Of a stretch of DNA of 22,415 nt, positions 6,015 to 15,168 are shown in pieces (position 1 is the first letter of the stretch; the number at the start of each line of letters is the position of its first letter). A program made the position numbers and the translations under genes. This DNA comes from a virus, in IMG/VR virus record IMGVR_UViG_3300036719_000583, positions 1 to 22,415 of that record, one strand, 5' to 3'. The notes below the pieces were generated by a model, which saw only the letters and a list, made by a program, of their open reading frames with translations, was not told where the DNA came from and did no database searches.

Positions 6015-7908
6015 GATGATTGCTGGCCTTCAGGTCGGCCTAGCGCTAGACAGCGCAGAGTTTAAAAAGGGTGCCGACGAGGCCAAAAAGAAAGCTCAAG
6101 AGCTTGCCGGTACGTTTGAGTCTACAAGCGCTCAAACCAAAAATTACTCCTCCGCTCTCAATGACGCGGCGAATGCCAAAAAGAACTTTCAATACAACCT
6201 GAGGAACATCGGTTATCAGGTTCAGGATTTCTCTACGCAGGTTGCCGCTGGAACTTCTGCTGCACAAGCCCTTACCCAACAGTTACCGCAATTGCTTAGT
6301 GGATTCGGCACGATGGGTGTGGTGTTGGGCGCTCTTGCGGCTGTTGGGATTCCGCTTGTTACTGCTGGCATCACAAAACTCATAGGCGACATTAAGGGCT
6401 TAGACGATGCTACAAAAGGTGCGACGGATGCGGCGACTCAGTTTATTGAGGCCAATAACAAAGCCGCTTTATCGCTAAGTGAAATAGCCGAGAGTTACCA
6501 CAAAGAAGCTGGCCCTGCTCTTATGGAGCTTTATGACCAGCTGTTGCAGATCTCAAAGTTAAAGCTAACAAACGAGATCAAGGAATTTGCTAAAGCAGTA
6601 CAAAACGAATACGCGCCGATGTGGAAGTTGGCGCTGCCCGAGATCTTTAATTTGTTTAGGGATTCTCCAGTTGAGAAGCTAGCAAAAGATCTGGGCATTT
6701 CAGAGCAAGAAGCCACCAGACTGTTCTCTACCCTACGAAAGTTTGAGCAAGGTCAGGCAACGTTTGAGGAGCTTCGTGACGCTGTTATTGGGCTAAAGAA
6801 TGCAAGCGGTGAAGCCACAAAAGAAGGGATGAAGTTAAGAGAGCAGCTTCTTAGAGTCATTACGGCATATCAAGAAGCGGCAGATGCAAAAACAGATAGC
6901 CTAAAAAAAGCAGAGAAAGAATCGGAAAAAGCTGCCAAATCAGAAGCGGATCGTGCCAAAGCCTACATAGAAAGTTTAGACGCTCAGATTAGAAAGCTCA
7001 GAGAAGGCGAGGAAGCTGCGCTAAGGTTTGAGGCCGCTAAGTACGGCGGTGAAGCATCTAAAAAAGCAGAGACCTTGATAGGACTTAAAGCAGGCAAAAC
7101 AGTCGCTGAGGATGTGACTAAGCCTAACTTTCTTGATGCGTTTCTTCCTACTAAGGAACAAATGCAGACTATTTTTGATGAGCTAAAAGGCTTTGTAAAA
7201 GAGGAGTCAAAAGACTTTGCTCTTAGTTTTCAGGCACCTGCTGGAGATACGCCATCAAAACTAATGGGTGAAAGCTGGGAGTCGCTTGTACAAGCCGCAG
7301 AGAAAATTAAGCAAACAATAGATCCCTTAAGAGCCTTAGAAAAAGAAGTCGAGACGTTAGACAAGTTATTTTATTCGGGCCTGTTAAATCAAAAAGAGTA
7401 TCTGAAGGCAGTGGATCTTGCGTTTGAAAACTTTACTAAAAAACACGATCCGCTTAAAGAACTACTAGAAGATCTAAGAGATGGCTTTAAGAGCTTAGGC
7501 GCAGAAATTGTCGATGCCTTTATGAAAGGAAGCTCGGCCGCTCAGGCGTTTAAGAATATTGCCCAAAGTCTGTTCCAGCGATTCGCTACCAAAGCACTCA
7601 ATCGCTTTATTGATGCAATGATTCCCGGCGGCTCATCGTTCGCAGGACTGTTTAGAGCAGAAGGTGGCCCTGTAGCAAGTGGCCGTCCTTATATCGTTGG
7701 AGAACAAGGCCCCGAGTTATTTGTACCTAAAGCAAGCGGAACCATCGTGCCTAACGGCGGATTCTCTGGCGGCGGGACTGTCGTCAACTACAACATACAA
7801 GCGATCGACGTAAAGTCTTTTGAGGATCGGATTATGGGCAGCAACCGAGCGGTATGGGCAGCTAATGCCTACGCTCAGAAATCACTCTCACCGAGAGGCA
7901 GAGCATGA
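6004..7908 (+). CDS. Tail tape measure protein
   Basis: This 634-residue protein sets tail length and probably enters the host membrane at DNA ejection. Residues 15-65 are a charged coiled coil. Residues about 95-128 are hydrophobic (LLSGFGTMGVVLGALAAVGIP), the usual tape measure membrane segment. Long Lys/Glu/Ala coiled coils follow (roughly 280-355 and 430-500). Near residues 553-585 is the C-terminal signature GGPVxxGRPYIVGEQGPELF followed by VPKASGTIVPN, widely seen in lambda-like tape measure proteins. Using the rule of about 1.5 angstrom per residue, the tail would be near 95 nm. The GTG start is set by a strong AGGAGG site. It lies directly after the assembly chaperones, and its end overlaps the next start by 4 nt (ATGA). 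Confidence 0.95.
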   Translation: MAGKMIAGLQVGLALDSAEFKKGADEAKKKAQELAGTFESTSAQTKNYSSALNDAANAKKNFQYNLRNIGYQVQDFSTQVAAGTSAAQALTQQLPQLLSGFGTMGVVLGALAAVGIPLVTAGITKLIGDIKGLDDATKGATDAATQFIEANNKAALSLSEIAESYHKEAGPALMELYDQLLQISKLKLTNEIKEFAKAVQNEYAPMWKLALPEIFNLFRDSPVEKLAKDLGISEQEATRLFSTLRKFEQGQATFEELRDAVIGLKNASGEATKEGMKLREQLLRVITAYQEAADAKTDSLKKAEKESEKAAKSEADRAKAYIESLDAQIRKLREGEEAALRFEAAKYGGEASKKAETLIGLKAGKTVAEDVTKPNFLDAFLPTKEQMQTIFDELKGFVKEESKDFALSFQAPAGDTPSKLMGESWESLVQAAEKIKQTIDPLRALEKEVETLDKLFYSGLLNQKEYLKAVDLAFENFTKKHDPLKELLEDLRDGFKSLGAEIVDAFMKGSSAAQAFKNIAQSLFQRFATKALNRFIDAMIPGGSSFAGLFRAEGGPVASGRPYIVGEQGPELFVPKASGTIVPNGGFSGGGTVVNYNIQAIDVKSFEDRIMGSNRAVWAANAYAQKSLSPRGRA

Positions 7909-8552
7909 GCTTCCAAACCATCTTAAACATCTCCCAGTCCATCACGGTTAATAACCGTCGAATGGTTGGTCAGCAATACTCACGATCCGGGCAAGTCAGG
8001 ACAGCGCAGTATGTAACTTCGGTTCCGTGGGTGTTCACGGTTCGCCCTCATTCTTATCTTTATTATCCACAGGTCAGAGACGTTATCCAGACGATTGACA
8101 ATCTAGATAGACAGACTGCGGCGACAATCACATTTAACACTACGAATCTTCAGTGGTTCACAGAGTACAAGGGCGGTCTTACGTCTGGACAGGCTGCTGC
8201 CCTTACCCTTGATAGCGTTCCTGCGCCTAACGCGACAACGATCTCTGTCGGCAATCTTCCCGCTGTCTCAGCGTCTACAGTCGTCTTTGCTGCTGGCGAC
8301 TTCCTCCAGATAGGCAACTATCCCTACAAGGTCACCGCAGAGGTGCTGAGAGGCTCAGGATCGACCGTTAGCGTCACGTTACATCGTCCGGTGATAGGAA
8401 CACCCTCTACGGGCACATTAACGGCTGTAGGGGCTTCCTGCACGTTCTCTGTGGTTGCGGAGTCTTGTCCTATTTACACGTTAAACCCGATGACTAACGG
8501 CGCTTTCGTAGAGTGGAATTCAGACTTTGTCTTTAGGGAGAACGTCCAGTGA
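7905..8552 (+). CDS. Putative minor tail / distal tail protein
   Basis: This 215-residue, beta-rich protein follows the tape measure gene directly, where the distal tail protein and minor tail proteins lie in most siphoviruses. It begins MSFQTILNISQSITVNNRRMV, then a strand-rich middle (VRTAQYVTSVPWVFTVRPHS) and a valine-serine-rich beta half. It ends with TLNPMTNGAFVEWNSDFVFRENVQ, a strand pattern resembling minor tail proteins that adopt a tube-like fold. No catalytic motif or membrane segment is visible. Overlaps of 4 nt at both ends (ATGA before, GTGA after) indicate coupled translation with the tape measure gene and the next tail gene. Exact role is inferred from position. Confidence 0.6.
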   Translation: MSFQTILNISQSITVNNRRMVGQQYSRSGQVRTAQYVTSVPWVFTVRPHSYLYYPQVRDVIQTIDNLDRQTAATITFNTTNLQWFTEYKGGLTSGQAAALTLDSVPAPNATTISVGNLPAVSASTVVFAAGDFLQIGNYPYKVTAEVLRGSGSTVSVTLHRPVIGTPSTGTLTAVGASCTFSVVAESCPIYTLNPMTNGAFVEWNSDFVFRENVQ

Positions 8553-9223
8553 GTACGCCAATGACAGCGCTAAATAGCGCAAGCATTACTCACGGTGAAT
8601 TTGTAAAACTTACGACATCGACAACAACTTACGCATTTTGTAACGCTGCTGCTCCTATTACGGTTGGCGGCACGACGTTCTCAAATCTGGGAAGTCTTTT
8701 GTCTGTTGGTGCAGTCAATCGAGAAATCAAGGCCACATCAATTGATATGGTGATCGGTCTTATAGGCATTGACCCGACAAACGTATCATTGGTCTTAGGA
8801 TCAAACATCAAGGGCTCGACTATCGAGATCTGGCGAGGATTCTTCGACTCTAATTACCAGATCATCACAAGCCCTAGCACGCAGTTCTTCAAGCGTTATC
8901 AGGGGATTGTTTCCAACATCAGCCTGACTGAGGACTGGAACGAGCAATTAAGAAGCAGAACGGTTACAGCGTCGATCTCTTGCGCTTCTTTCAGGGCCAT
9001 TCTGGAAAACAGAATTGCAGGCATTCGCACGAACGTAAATAGCTGGCAACAACAATACTCGGGCGATACAAGCATGAGTCGAGTCGCGGCGATTGCTGGA
9101 CAGTATTTTGACTTTGGTGCTCCACCGCAGTCTGGATCTCAATCAGCACCGGGATCGGATGTGGTTGTTGGTGTAGAGACGGATATTCAACGCAAATTAG
9201 ATACGGACCTTACCTCACGATGA
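8549..9223 (+). CDS. Putative tail tip / baseplate hub protein
   Basis: This 224-residue protein has the pattern of tail-tip proteins related to DUF2163. It has an N-terminal beta segment on a small substrate-like core ('VKLTTSTTTYAFCNAAAPITVGGTTFSNLGSLLSVG'), then 'IKATSIDMVIGLIGIDP' and 'IKGSTIEIWRGFFD'. The C-terminal half has 'LRSRTVTASISCASFRAILENRIAGIRTN', then 'SWQQQYSGDTSMSRVA' and 'YFDFG'. Such proteins sit between the tape measure and the gpJ-like protein and probably help build the tip hub. The GTG start (GTGA overlap) is supported by AGGGAG at 8535-8540. No enzymatic residues are evident. Family naming is from memory of the motif, not a search. Confidence 0.62.
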   Translation: MSTPMTALNSASITHGEFVKLTTSTTTYAFCNAAAPITVGGTTFSNLGSLLSVGAVNREIKATSIDMVIGLIGIDPTNVSLVLGSNIKGSTIEIWRGFFDSNYQIITSPSTQFFKRYQGIVSNISLTEDWNEQLRSRTVTASISCASFRAILENRIAGIRTNVNSWQQQYSGDTSMSRVAAIAGQYFDFGAPPQSGSQSAPGSDVVVGVETDIQRKLDTDLTSR

Positions 9224-9657
9224 GATACGCGACAAAATACGATCTGCCTCACTTCATTGAGATGATGAAGGCCTACGCAAAAGAAGCCGGTATCAAGGCG
9301 CTACAAGAAAATCAGAACATAGATCAGGTTAAAAATCTATTCGATCAAATGATTAACGGTCGAGGATTTGTTCTTGTTGATGACAATCTTCGCGGGTTTC
9401 TAGCGGCTTATGTTGGCAGGAACTTTTGGAATCGCCACATAAGAGAGCTTCACGAGGTGGCGTGGTGGGTCATGCCAGAGTACAGAAATACAAGTATCGG
9501 CGGGAGATTGTGGTTAAGGTTTAATCAACTCGCTCAGTACATGCTGGATCAAAAACGGGTGGACATTGTGTGTACAAGCCTGATGCCATCTAGCCCGGAA
9601 ATAGACTATACGAAGTATAAATTCAAGCCCTTGCAAGCGACCTTCTTTCGAGAGTAG
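9220..9657 (+). CDS. GNAT-fold acetyltransferase-like protein in tail module
   Basis: This 145-residue protein looks like a GNAT domain. It has an N-terminal helix after a 'RYATKYDLPHFIEMM' start, a strand 'GFVLVDDNLRGFLAAYVG', the central strand 'LHEVAWWVMPEYRNTSIGGRLW' (about residues 78-99), and a long helix with an 'IVCTSLMPS' strand near the end. 'WWVMPEYRNTSIGGRL' resembles the acetyl-CoA-binding motif A, but the usual Gln/Arg-x-x-Gly-x-Gly loop is degenerate because the two glycines are adjacent. Activity is therefore uncertain. It sits where lambda-type phages often carry the tail peptidase gpK, between the tip protein and the central fibre, with ATGA overlap to the gene before and 3 nt to the gene after. 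A tail-assembly or modification role is possible but unknown. Confidence 0.68.
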   Translation: MRYATKYDLPHFIEMMKAYAKEAGIKALQENQNIDQVKNLFDQMINGRGFVLVDDNLRGFLAAYVGRNFWNRHIRELHEVAWWVMPEYRNTSIGGRLWLRFNQLAQYMLDQKRVDIVCTSLMPSSPEIDYTKYKFKPLQATFFRE

Positions 9658-9660
9658 ATC

Positions 9661-12600
9661 ATGCCAGCATCAATTGTCTTAAGCGCAGTTTATGGATCAA
9701 TGGCCGCTGCCGGAGCTGCATTAGGATCTATTGGTCTTGCAGCTGCGACCTTTGCAATCAACTTTGCGGTTTCATTTGTCGTTACGCGAGCTTTTGGTAA
9801 CAAGCCCTCGCAGGCTCAGGATATGGGCGCTAGGCAGCAAATGCCTCCTGCTAACAGTAATTCCATCCCTGTCGTTTATGGCAGTGCGTGGCTAGGCGGA
9901 ACTTTTGTCGATGCGGTGCTGACGACCGATCAAAAGACGATGTATTACGTCATAGCCATAAGTTCTATATCGTCGGATGCGTCCGCAACCTTTACTTATG
10001 ACACGCAAAAGTTTTACTACGGTGATCGCTTAATCACGTTTGATAATGTAGATCAGACTAAAGTAGTATCCCTGACCGATGGTGCAAGTAATGTCGATGA
10101 CAAGATCTCGGGCAATCTGTACATCAGTCTTTACACATCTACGAATGCTGGCGTTATTACTCCTGTAAACGGAACCGCACCTAATGTAACGATGGGCGGA
10201 TCTGAGATCCCCGCATTTCTTCGCTGGCCTGCATCTGGCCGTCAGATGAACGGATTAGCGTTTGCAATCGTCAAACTGAATTACAACGCTGACGCAGGCA
10301 CGACAGGCCTACAGCCCATAACGTTTTACTGCACGCACCTTCCTAAAGGCGGATCTGTTTGTAAGCCCGGCGATGCGTGGTACGACTATATGACAGACGA
10401 GCGTTACGGTGCAGGCATGACTGGTCTCGTGGACTCTGCAAGCGCGACAGCTCTTAACACTTACTCGGATCAGACCATTACCTATACGCCTTCTGGAGGC
10501 GGATCGGCCACACAAGCCCGATACAGAATTAACGGTGTCATAGACACGGGAAGGCCAGTATTAGATAACGTCGAGAAGATGCTGGAGTGCTCCGATAGTT
10601 GGATGGCTTACAACGCCGCCTCGGGGCTGTGGTCGATCATTATCAACAAAGCTGATAGTTCTACATTTTCGTTCAATGACTCAAACTTGATCGGCGAGAT
10701 CAGAGTCTCTGCGATCGACATCAATCAGCAGATCAATCAGATACAAATTGAGTTCCCATCTAAAGACAATCGGGATCAGCCCGATATGGTGTTTCTTGAG
10801 ACACCTGCGGGCCTAAGGTATCCCAACGAACCTGATAACAGACAAACAACCAGCCTAGACTTTTGCAACAACTCTGTGCAAGCCCAGTACCTCGGTAATA
10901 GAAGGCTAGAACAGGCACGAGAAGATCTCATCGTCACCATCACCTCGACATATCCGGGCATACAAGTCGATGCGGGCGATGTGGTTGACATTACAAACGC
11001 AGACTACGGATGGACAAACAAGCTCTTCCGAGTCATGAAGGTATCCGAGGCTACGGTAGATGACGGGAACTTAGGAGCTACATTAGAACTATCTGAATAC
11101 AATGCTGATGTTTATAACGACTCAAGTATTACAGCGTTTGCTCCTGCGCCTAACTCTAGTCTGCCGTCTCCGACTTACTTCTCGAGTCTGAATGCTCCGG
11201 TCTTAGGCGATCTTGCGCCTTCTGCTGCGCCTCCTACATTCTCGGCTACTTGCACGATGCCGACTGTAGGTCGAGTCACTACCGTCACATTGTTCTATAC
11301 GAGTTCTGCGACCCCTTCTGCAACAGACTGGAAAGTCATCAGCTCTCAAATCCTGAGCAACGGATCGACGTTTGCAAACTCAAGTACGGTTAAGTTCCAG
11401 AATCTGCAAATAGCCGGTGGAACGTGGTACTTCGCCTTTTCTGTTTCCAATGAGTCAGCTAAGAGCGCACTGTCGGCTACGAGCGCAGCATTTGTGTGGT
11501 CGCCTACAGGAATGGCGGGACCTACGGGGCCACAGGGGCCTACAGGCAGTCAGGGGCCAACGGGAGATCAGGGACCAACGGGAGCACAGGGCCCGACGGG
11601 AAGTTCTGGCCCGACAGGTGGATCTGGGCTCATAGGTATTGCCTTTATTAACGCTTATCTTGTTCAGTCACAAACCGCATCCACACCTTCTTTCTCAACA
11701 CCGACATCTGGCTCTGCGGTTCCTGCTGGATGGTCGTCTACGGTTCCCGGCATTTCTATCGGTCAGGTGCTTTGGTATCTACAGGGAAGATACAACGCTA
11801 ACGCAGTGACGGTAGATGGAGTGCCTGCTAATTCAACAGCGTGGACAGGACCCATAGCTGCCTCTGTGTTTCAGAGCATTCTTTCTGACAACTACAACGG
11901 CCCTATTCCTCCGACCTCTTCCAGTTACGGAACGGCAGGCTGGTATCTCGACAAGACCTCTGGCGGTTTATATGCGTCTGCTGCGTATCTCCGGGGAGAG
12001 ATTGCCTCTGGTACCGGATCAAACCGGATCACAATCAACAACTCCAACAACCTTGAGATTCAGGGCTACACGACTTACGGTGGAACGACTCCGTGGTTCT
12101 CGATGGGTGTATCTGGTTACGACACAAAGATCCTGAGTGTCAATGCCGTTAATTACCCTTATGCGGATTGTGCGGTTCAGTTCTTAGGCGGTGCCTCTGG
12201 TCAATTCACGCTTAAGGTTCCCAATGGAGCTGGATCTCCGTTAGTTAAGGGCGCTTACTTCAGTGCATTTGCAGCCGAGGCGCTTGTCGTTGAAAGAACA
12301 TCTTCCCTAACAAACGGAAACGGCTCTACGTTTTCTAATGCCAATGGTTATGCAATCAGGGTTTTGACTGGCGGCATCGCTTCTAATGTTTATTACTTCC
12401 CGAATACCTCAGCAGGCTTCACGCAGATCCAAAACATCCCCAACAACACGACGACCTTTTTGAGAGGCGACGGTTCGTGGGCTTCAGGCATTGCCGGACC
12501 TACGGGGCCGACGGGCCCGCAAGGTATACAAGGCGATCAGGGGATACAAGGAAATCCCGGACCTACTGGCCCGCAGGGTGCTACTGGCCCAGCATCAACG

Positions 12601-13203
12601 GTTCCCGGACCTACTGGCCCGCAGGGTCCTACCGGCGCAGCGTCTACCGTTCCGGGGCCAACAGGCCCGCAGGGAGCTACAGGTCCGACGGGAGCTACGC
12701 CTTCGCTGCCTGATCCGTGGACAAACTCAATTGCTCTTGCTTCCGGTAAGACGGCCTCACTAAGAGGAACATCCTTTGCAGACAACTCGTGGGTCTTTAC
12801 GAACAGCACCGGTTCCTATGCAACTGGAGCTAACATCGTTCTTTACACGAGCAGTGCCTCACAAACGTGGACATTCAACAGTAACGGTAATGCTTATGCT
12901 GATGCTGGTTCGTGGGTTAACTCTTCAGACAGAAACGTCAAAGAGAACATCCAGAACTACAGTGGTGGACTTCAGAAGATCCTTGCTTTGCAACCCGTGA
13001 AATTCAATTACATCGGTCAGGCCGATCCTCACTTAGGCTTTATCGCTCAGGATGTTGAGTCGATCATTCCTGAAGTGGTTTCGTCTGTTGACACGCCTAA
13101 AGGTCAGCGTCTAGGCCTTGCGATGACTGAGATGATCGCTGTGTTAACCAACGCGGTGAAAGAACTAGAGGCAAGGATTGCGTCGCTAGAGCAAAAGCCG
13201 TAG
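9661..13203 (+). CDS. gpJ-like central tail fibre / tip attachment protein with collagen-like repeats and S74 chaperone
   Basis: At 1180 residues this is the likely central tail-tip protein that contacts the host. Residues 5-45 are hydrophobic (Ala/Gly/Leu helices), as at the N-terminus of many gpJ-like proteins, and 'IPVVYG' follows at 69-74. A hub-like core ends with '[19 protein letters not shown]' and '[15 protein letters not shown]'. Residues about 510-618 look like a fibronectin-III-type domain. Gly-X-Y collagen-like repeats occupy about 619-655 and 943-1014. The C-terminus (about 1088-1180) is a peptidase S74 intramolecular chaperone: S-D-R-N-V-K puts Ser1089 and Lys1094 in the spacing of the endosialidase self-cleavage dyad, followed by [15 protein letters not shown] and a final coiled coil. 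It starts at ATG 3 nt after the GNAT stop. Confidence 0.9.
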   Translation: MPASIVLSAVYGSMAAAGAALGSIGLAAATFAINFAVSFVVTRAFGNKPSQAQDMGARQQMPPANSNSIPVVYGSAWLGGTFVDAVLTTDQKTMYYVIAISSISSDASATFTYDTQKFYYGDRLITFDNVDQTKVVSLTDGASNVDDKISGNLYISLYTSTNAGVITPVNGTAPNVTMGGSEIPAFLRWPASGRQMNGLAFAIVKLNYNADAGTTGLQPITFYCTHLPKGGSVCKPGDAWYDYMTDERYGAGMTGLVDSASATALNTYSDQTITYTPSGGGSATQARYRINGVIDTGRPVLDNVEKMLECSDSWMAYNAASGLWSIIINKADSSTFSFNDSNLIGEIRVSAIDINQQINQIQIEFPSKDNRDQPDMVFLETPAGLRYPNEPDNRQTTSLDFCNNSVQAQYLGNRRLEQAREDLIVTITSTYPGIQVDAGDVVDITNADYGWTNKLFRVMKVSEATVDDGNLGATLELSEYNADVYNDSSITAFAPAPNSSLPSPTYFSSLNAPVLGDLAPSAAPPTFSATCTMPTVGRVTTVTLFYTSSATPSATDWKVISSQILSNGSTFANSSTVKFQNLQIAGGTWYFAFSVSNESAKSALSATSAAFVWSPTGMAGPTGPQGPTGSQGPTGDQGPTGAQGPTGSSGPTGGSGLIGIAFINAYLVQSQTASTPSFSTPTSGSAVPAGWSSTVPGISIGQVLWYLQGRYNANAVTVDGVPANSTAWTGPIAASVFQSILSDNYNGPIPPTSSSYGTAGWYLDKTSGGLYASAAYLRGEIASGTGSNRITINNSNNLEIQGYTTYGGTTPWFSMGVSGYDTKILSVNAVNYPYADCAVQFLGGASGQFTLKVPNGAGSPLVKGAYFSAFAAEALVVERTSSLTNGNGSTFSNANGYAIRVLTGGIASNVYYFPNTSAGFTQIQNIPNNTTTFLRGDGSWASGIAGPTGPTGPQGIQGDQGIQGNPGPTGPQGATGPASTVPGPTGPQGPTGAASTVPGPTGPQGATGPTGATPSLPDPWTNSIALASGKTASLRGTSFADNSWVFTNSTGSYATGANIVLYTSSASQTWTFNSNGNAYADAGSWVNSSDRNVKENIQNYSGGLQKILALQPVKFNYIGQADPHLGFIAQDVESIIPEVVSSVDTPKGQRLGLAMTEMIAVLTNAVKELEARIASLEQKP

Positions 13204-13279
13204 AATCAAGAAAAGACAAGACAGCCATCGTTCTGCTGGGAGTGCCTAGCGAACGTCAATCTTACCGAGCGAGGGAAAA
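13204..13279 (+). other. Structured 76-nt intergenic leader before the fibre genes
   Basis: This is the longest gap in the window. It holds a hairpin: CGTTC (13229-13233), bulged T, then GCTGGG (13235-13240), loop AGTG, CCTAGC (13245-13250) and GAACG (13251-13255), which is 11 bp with one G-U and one bulge. AGCCA (13223-13227) can also pair with TGGCT (13281-13285), a helix that would cover the TTG start at 13280. The ribosome site GAGGGA is at 13271-13276. There is no T run, so this is not an intrinsic terminator. A role in translation control or mRNA processing is inferred; no known riboswitch is recognised. Confidence 0.5.
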
Positions 13280-13762
13280 TTGGCTATCTTCAACAAGAAT
13301 ACGTTGACACAGGTCAGCGGGTTCAACAATCAGATTATTGCCGGTGAGCTGGTATACAACCAGAAAACTTACTGGAATCTGACGCTCAACAATGAATCGG
13401 GTTCGCCATTCAACTTAACTGGCGCGACCATCACAAGTCAGATCATCCGTAGACAACTCTCAAACGTCAGAGACTCCAGATACGGATTGACATTCGATAT
13501 TTCCGATTACACGCCAGCTCCCAGTCCAGTAAACCTTACGATCACGAATCAGAATCTGTCTGGTGGATCGTTTACTCTCGTGATAGATGAAGCAGCGTGG
13601 TCGGTGCTGTCAACAGATGTGCAACTAGACATTAACGCCAACAATCCTGTCGGTTTTTCTGGGAACATCACGATAGCTATCCCTGCTAGCGGATCTACGC
13701 CTGCTCAAGACCTGATTGTCTTTTTGTTGTTCCTCGTCAGATCCAACGGGGTGACAAATTGA
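13280..13762 (+). CDS. Putative baseplate or fibre-anchor protein (BppU N-terminal-like pattern)
   Basis: This 160-residue protein has a TTG start with a GAGGGA site at 13271-13276. The sequence ([30 protein letters not shown], then [24 protein letters not shown]) has the rhythm of an immunoglobulin-like domain: 'Y.W.LTL.......DLTGATVT..IR' is what one sees in BppU N-terminal-like baseplate domains. It ends with short hydrophobic strands ([10 protein letters not shown]). It is the first gene of the fibre block, just after the central fibre, so a role anchoring the following collagen fibre is plausible. The stop overlaps the next start by 4 nt (TTGA). Domain assignment is tentative. Confidence 0.55.
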   Translation: MAIFNKNTLTQVSGFNNQIIAGELVYNQKTYWNLTLNNESGSPFNLTGATITSQIIRRQLSNVRDSRYGLTFDISDYTPAPSPVNLTITNQNLSGGSFTLVIDEAAWSVLSTDVQLDINANNPVGFSGNITIAIPASGSTPAQDLIVFLLFLVRSNGVTN

Positions 13763-15159
13763 GCGACGTTAACCTTACTATCACCGGCGGCACACAGGTA
13801 ACACTGATTGTCGATCAGGGCGTTATCGGCCCGACAGGCCCTGCGGGTGCAGGGACAGACATTCCAGTCTCCAATGCTGGCACACAGATTACGTCAGGAC
13901 TCACATCTCTTAACATCACCGGCCCCGGTGCTACAGCGACAGCAGTCGGTGGTGATGTCACAGTCACGATTATTGGCGGTGGAGCTACAGGCCCAACCGG
14001 CGCTCAAGGCCCCACAGGACCCACTGGCAGTCAGGGTGATGTCGGACCTACTGGCGCTGCATCTACCGTCCCCGGCCCCACAGGACCGCAAGGTGTTACA
14101 GGACCCACAGGCCCTGCTTCTACAGTAGCCGGACCCACTGGCCCTACAGGCGCAGCATCCACTGTAGCCGGTCCTACAGGGCCCACAGGAGCCGCATCTA
14201 CGGTGGCTGGACCTACGGGCCCCACTGGTGAGACTGGGCCCACAGGAGGCCTCGGCCCGACAGGACCCACGGGTCCCGCGGGAACCGGGACAAACATTGC
14301 TGTCTCGGATGAGGGCTCAGTCTTAACCACTGGAGTCACTTCCTTTAACTTTGTTGGTTTAGGTGTCGCTGCAACGGCTGTAGGCGATGCGGTCACTGTC
14401 ACTATTCCCGGCGGTGGATTCGGAGCAACCGGCCCCACAGGCCCCACAGGCCCGCAAGGCGATATTGGACCGACCGGCAGTCAGGGTCCCACGGGTGTTC
14501 AAGGAAACATCGGTCCAACGGGTCCGCAGGGTGACATTGGCCCGACCGGCGCTCAAGGTCCAACAGGTGCTCAAGGTCCGACCGGCGCTCAGGGCCCTAC
14601 GGGTGTAGCTGGTCCAACTGGTAGTCAGGGACCTACTGGCCCGACCGGGGAAATTGGCCCCACTGGCGCTCAAGGTAACGTCGGCCCTACCGGCCCCACT
14701 GGTATTCAAGGTAATGTTGGACCCACCGGCCCGACGGGAAATGTTGGTCCCACAGGCGCTCAGGGAAATATTGGCCCAACTGGTCCGACGGGTGACATCG
14801 GTCCCACAGGTCCTGCATCTACGGTAGCGGGTCCAACCGGACCAACCGGAGCTGCTTCTACGGTAGCTGGGCCAACCGGACCTACTGGTGCAGCCTCTAC
14901 AGTCGCGGGACCTACGGGGCCAACCGGCGCTGATTCAACGGTTCCCGGACCAACAGGTCCCACTGGAGCTGCGTCTACTGTGGCAGGTCCAACGGGCCCC
15001 ACGGGTGCAGCTTCGACCGTAGCAGGCCCAACAGGCCCTACAGGGGCTGCTTCTACAGTTCCGGGTCCTACAGGCAGTATTGGTCCCACAGGGCCTACAG
15101 GCCCAGCAGGAGGCGGTGGCGGTGGTGGTAGTCCTGCTTATGCGTGGTTCATTTCCTAG
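13759..15159 (+). CDS. Collagen-like tail fibre protein
   Basis: This 466-residue protein is dominated by Gly-X-Y repeats ([15 protein letters not shown]). It begins with a short beta segment ([20 protein letters not shown]), then repeats. Two 43-residue beta modules of related sequence ('..I.VS..G...T.G.TS.N..G.G..ATAVG..VTVTI.GGG') lie at residues 33-75 and 178-220. The repeats include 13-residue units [13 protein letters not shown] that break the strict triplet. It ends in a seven-glycine run and [10 protein letters not shown] trimeric collagen-like rod carrying beta knobs is the likely form; the host lacks the hydroxylation that stabilises animal collagen, so stability comes from other residues. 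The TTG start overlaps the previous stop (TTGA). It is probably a side fibre of the virion. Confidence 0.82.
   Translation: MSDVNLTITGGTQVTLIVDQGVIGPTGPAGAGTDIPVSNAGTQITSGLTSLNITGPGATATAVGGDVTVTIIGGGATGPTGAQGPTGPTGSQGDVGPTGAASTVPGPTGPQGVTGPTGPASTVAGPTGPTGAASTVAGPTGPTGAASTVAGPTGPTGETGPTGGLGPTGPTGPAGTGTNIAVSDEGSVLTTGVTSFNFVGLGVAATAVGDAVTVTIPGGGFGATGPTGPTGPQGDIGPTGSQGPTGVQGNIGPTGPQGDIGPTGAQGPTGAQGPTGAQGPTGVAGPTGSQGPTGPTGEIGPTGAQGNVGPTGPTGIQGNVGPTGPTGNVGPTGAQGNIGPTGPTGDIGPTGPASTVAGPTGPTGAASTVAGPTGPTGAASTVAGPTGPTGADSTVPGPTGPTGAASTVAGPTGPTGAASTVAGPTGPTGAASTVPGPTGSIGPTGPTGPAGGGGGGGSPAYAWFIS
13855..13983 (+). repeat. First 43-residue beta module of the collagen-like fibre
   Basis: Residues 33-75 of the fibre follow 'I.VS..G...T.G.TS.N..G.G..ATAVG..VTVTI.GGG'. 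The same pattern recurs at 14290-14418. Conservation is at protein level. Confidence 0.7.
14058..14230 (+). repeat. 13-residue collagen-like repeat cluster 1
   Basis: About three to four copies of the 39-nt unit encoding [13 protein letters not shown], with variant codons. Confidence 0.7.
14290..14418 (+). repeat. Second 43-residue beta module of the collagen-like fibre
   Basis: Residues 178-220 of the fibre repeat the 13855-13983 module at equal length. Shared residues include TxxGxTSxN, ATAVG and VTVTI. Confidence 0.7.
14812..15084 (+). repeat. 13-residue collagen-like repeat cluster 2
   Basis: About seven tandem copies of the 39-nt unit encoding (A/P)[12 protein letters not shown]. Amino acids are almost constant while third bases vary widely, for example Thr ACG/ACA/ACT/ACC and Gly GGT/GGA/GGC/GGG. 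Confidence 0.75.
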
Positions 15160-15168
15160 GGGTTTCAC

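Noticed and set aside
7885-7897. CTCTC/GAGAG hairpin at the end of the tape measure gene
   Set aside because: Five base pairs inside coding sequence with no T run; likely chance.
13221-13285. Possible glutamine riboswitch (the CGTTC/GAACG outer helix recalls the glnA/downstream-peptide RNA)
   Set aside because: Only the outer pairing is shared. The gap between the arms is 17 nt, and the conserved internal core I remember for that class is absent.
14031-15089. Long minus-strand frames opposite the collagen-like gene (14031-14447 and 14760-15089)
   Set aside because: They are mirror images of Gly-Pro-Thr codons, which read as Gly-Pro-Val repeats on the other strand. They lack ribosome sites and lie against the operon direction.
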